NCBI RefSeq assembly: GCF_015594845.1
Contig: NZ_JADNRK010000018.1
Location: 1-41,874, forward strand
From: Alkalibacter mobilis
GTDB taxonomy: Bacteria; Bacillota; Clostridia; Eubacteriales; Alkalibacteraceae
Direction: 5' to 3'
DNA length: 41,874 bases
Part shown: positions 39,833 to 41,874 of the stretch, piece after piece
Position numbering within the stretch: the stretch's first letter is position 1
Layout: each line of letters opens with the position of its first letter
Notes under the pieces: model-generated
Seen by the model: only the letters and a program-made list of their open reading frames with translations
Database searches by the model: none
Told to the model about the DNA's origin: nothing
Program-made: the position numbers and the translations under genes

Positions 39833-39861
39833 ATTATAGCACTGCATATTGGTTATATCAA
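39833..39861 (-). promoter_or_regulatory. Promoter of the riboswitch-controlled transport operon
   Basis: TTGATA (39861-39856) and TATAAT (39838-39833) on the minus strand are separated by exactly 17 bases. Transcription would start near 39826, leaving a leader of about 225 bases that holds the aptamer and terminator. Confidence 0.8.
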
Positions 39862-39922
39862 CCAAAAATATTTGATGCTAAAAATCAACTGATGGTACAG
39901 AATCCAAAAATCGGATGGTAAT

Positions 39923-40342
39923 TTATTTTACGATCAGTACCGGGCAGTGCACTTTTTTTGACACTTTGTGACTTACACTGCCCAATACCACTTCCTGCAA
40001 TAAGTTGAGACCGCGACTGCCGACGACTACCAGGTCGAATTTTCCTTTATCAGCCTGGTCCACAATTATTTCACCCGGGTCCCCATGGAGTATCTTGATT
40101 TCGTATGATACATGACTATTTTTCAAGATCTCTTCGATGTGCGAAATTTTCTTGTGTCGGATCACTTCCAGCTCTTCTTTCCCGTGAGAATGCACAACTT
40201 CATTTTTCGATTGTTCAAAATTGATCACTAAAAGGATCTCTATAGAACTGCCGTCGATCAGCGATGCAATGTCTATGGCTTCCAGTGTAGCTCTAGTTGA
40301 ATTTTCAGAACCATCTACAGCCACCAAGATTTTTCTGTACAT
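39923..40342 (-). CDS. Universal stress protein, UspA family
   Basis: This 139-residue cytoplasmic protein has the UspA fold, starting KILVAVDGSENSTRA and ending in the ATP-binding motif GSRGLNLLQEVVLGSVSHKVSKKVHCPVLIV (G-x2-G-x9-G-S type, read here as a pattern). The ATG at 40342 is preferred because GGGGGAT lies upstream; the ATG at 40357 precedes it. It lies 21 bases after the SulP gene. Such SulP-UspA pairs are common in bacteria, and the stress protein may bind nucleotide to modulate the transporter. Confidence 0.9.
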   Translation of the reverse strand: MYRKILVAVDGSENSTRATLEAIDIASLIDGSSIEILLVINFEQSKNEVVHSHGKEELEVIRHKKISHIEEILKNSHVSYEIKILHGDPGEIIVDQADKGKFDLVVVGSRGLNLLQEVVLGSVSHKVSKKVHCPVLIVK

Positions 40343-40363
40343 TTGCTCATCCCCCATACTATA

Positions 40364-41827
40364 TTAGTGCGAAGATAATTTTGCATTTGGATTATTATAA
40401 ACAGCCAACCTGTCTATCAACTTTTTACTGCTGGTGTTAAGACCTTGGATAGTCACTTTGTTATTGTTAGCATAATGTTTAAGTACAACCTTGTCAATTG
40501 CCGCAACAGCGGAATCATCCCAAATATGTGCATTTGAAAAGTCGATGATGATATGGGTATCCTTGACGCTGAAGTCGAATGACCCGACAAACCCTTCAAC
40601 TGATGCAAAAAACAGCGGACCGTTGATGCTGAACAGGGTGTTTTTGTTTGTATTTTGTTTCATTATCTCTATCTTCGAAATTTTTGCAACAAAAAATAAT
40701 GCGCTCAAGACTACTCCCGCCATAACACCTTTGGATAAGTCATGGGTAACCACCACTATCAGTACAGTCGCAAACATTACTATCGCATCGCTTTTTGGAG
40801 CCTTTTGCAAATATGAAAATGATGACCAGTCAAACGTTCCAATGGATACCATGATCATGATCCCTACAAGGACGGGCATGGGAATTTGAACTACGAGATC
40901 ACCCAACACGATGATCAAGAACATCAAAAACATTCCTGCGACAAGAGTTGATAACCTTCCTCTTCCCCCCGATTTAACATTGATCACAGATTGCCCTATC
41001 ATTGCACATCCTGCCATGCCCCCAAAAAAACCTGTAACGATATTTGCAATGCCCTGGCCTTTGGCCTCTTTGTCTTTGTTGCTTTCCGTTTCCGTCATAT
41101 CGTCTACAATGGATGATGTCAGCAGGGATTCCAAAAGACCTACTATCGCTAGAGCAATGGAATATGGAAAAATTATTCTAATGGTCTCGAATGTAAATGG
41201 AACCACGGGCATCGAGAATATGGGCAGTGCTTTTGTGATAGATCCCAAGTCTCCGACTTTTCCCAAATCAAGCCTCATATATATGGATACGGCCGTTAGC
41301 AGAACAATAGCTATCAGTGGTGCCGGGATCGCTTTTATAAATCTGGGTAAAATATAAACTATCGCCAGTGTGATGGCTACAAAAGCATATGTCAAAGCGG
41401 AAATCCCAATAAAGTGCGGCACCTGTGCCATGAAGATCAATATTGCCAGTGCATTTACAAAACCGATCATGACGGCTCTTGGAATAAACTTCATTATACT
41501 TGATACTTTAAACATACCAAAAACCACCTGTATGATCCCTGTCAAAATGGTCGCTGCAAACAAATAATTTACTCCATGTTCTTTTATCAGCGGAATCATT
41601 ACCAATGCCATGGCGCCAGTTGCAGCTGATATCATTCCGGGACGACCACCCACGAATGCAATTACGACTGCGATACAAAATGATGCATATAGACCAACCA
41701 TTGGATCTACTCCTGCAATTATTGAAAATGCTATCGCTTCAGGAATCAATGCTAATGCCACAACGATTCCTGCCAATATATCACTCTTAACATTTGAAAA
41801 CCATTCTTTTTTAATCTTCTCTACCAA
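40364..41827 (-). CDS. SulP-family anion permease with C-terminal STAS domain
   Basis: This 487-residue inner-membrane transporter has 10-12 helices up to about residue 375 and a cytoplasmic STAS domain after it ([20 protein letters not shown] near 430). The N-terminal [20 protein letters not shown] and [12 protein letters not shown] near residue 40 and [11 protein letters not shown] near 65 are standard SulP signatures. Members carry sulfate, bicarbonate or other small anions; the substrate cannot be told here. The start is TTG at 41827 behind GAGGTG. It is followed closely by uspA. Location next to a molybdate/tungstate-type locus is suggestive but has its own promoter. Confidence 0.9.
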   Translation of the reverse strand: MVEKIKKEWFSNVKSDILAGIVVALALIPEAIAFSIIAGVDPMVGLYASFCIAVVIAFVGGRPGMISAATGAMALVMIPLIKEHGVNYLFAATILTGIIQVVFGMFKVSSIMKFIPRAVMIGFVNALAILIFMAQVPHFIGISALTYAFVAITLAIVYILPRFIKAIPAPLIAIVLLTAVSIYMRLDLGKVGDLGSITKALPIFSMPVVPFTFETIRIIFPYSIALAIVGLLESLLTSSIVDDMTETESNKDKEAKGQGIANIVTGFFGGMAGCAMIGQSVINVKSGGRGRLSTLVAGMFLMFLIIVLGDLVVQIPMPVLVGIMIMVSIGTFDWSSFSYLQKAPKSDAIVMFATVLIVVVTHDLSKGVMAGVVLSALFFVAKISKIEIMKQNTNKNTLFSINGPLFFASVEGFVGSFDFSVKDTHIIIDFSNAHIWDDSAVAAIDKVVLKHYANNNKVTIQGLNTSSKKLIDRLAVYNNPNAKLSSH

Positions 41828-41874
41828 ATATCATACACCTCTTATTATTTTTCATTGAACTTTTGTGCAATTTT

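Noticed and set aside
1-41874. CRISPR arrays, tRNA genes, IS elements and phage genes
   Set aside because: No regularly spaced repeats, cloverleaf-like sequences, transposase motifs or phage structural genes were seen on either strand.

Overview
The window reads as the chromosome of an anaerobic, low-GC Gram-positive bacterium (Firmicutes, probably class Clostridia). The basis is AT-rich sequence, strong AGGAGG-type ribosome sites, frequent TTG and GTG starts, a CcpA-type cre site, lipoprotein signals, TRAP transporters and a GlpABC-like flavoprotein operon. The species cannot be named. No tRNA, rRNA, IS element, phage gene or CRISPR array was seen.

Layout. (1) 388-3019, plus strand: an ABC-2 exporter of one ATPase and two permeases. 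(2) 3162-13960, minus strand: a hexuronate/aldonate island. A TRAP importer, a zinc alcohol dehydrogenase, UxuA and UxuB form one operon under a GntR repressor. A fused KDPG aldolase-VOC protein and KDG kinase form a second operon, followed by an IclR regulator. The route is aldonate or fructuronate to D-mannonate to KDG to KDPG to pyruvate plus glyceraldehyde 3-phosphate. (3) 14043-17929, minus strand: a GlpA-like dehydrogenase, a second flavoprotein, a DUF1667 protein and another GntR regulator, with no glycerol genes nearby. (4) 18050-32061, minus strand: a LacI-controlled island. One unit is a URO-D family protein, a second TRAP importer, a zinc dehydrogenase and a UxuB-like SDR. The next unit is an archaeal-type (type II) GAPDH, an archaeal-type phosphoglycerate kinase with a changed substrate-site residue, a split transketolase, a LarA-family nickel racemase/epimerase and a malic enzyme. 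CCGG-centred palindromes lie at both units and at lacI. (5) 32379-35000, plus strand: a PAS-GGDEF-HD-GYP cyclic-di-GMP protein. (6) 35039-39861, minus strand: a promoter, a Moco/Tuco-type riboswitch and a terminator. They precede an Ig-like membrane protein, a FecCD-type ABC importer, a bacterial TiaS-like protein and a small cysteine-rich protein, which together suggest molybdate/tungstate uptake. (7) 39923-41827, minus strand: a universal stress protein and a SulP anion transporter.

How the parts fit. Islands 2 and 4 both carry dehydrogenases of the L-gulonate/L-galactonate/idonate type and fructuronate-mannonate reductases. Island 4 lacks its own dehydratase, KDG kinase and aldolase, so it may feed D-mannonate into island 2 and use its own GAPDH-PGK pair for ATP-forming oxidation of the triose, or of another aldehyde. 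The most novel candidates are the LacI island, with its paralogous archaeal-type lower glycolysis, and the riboswitch-controlled operon that joins a TiaS-like protein to metal-oxyanion uptake. All functions are read by eye from motifs; no database search was run.
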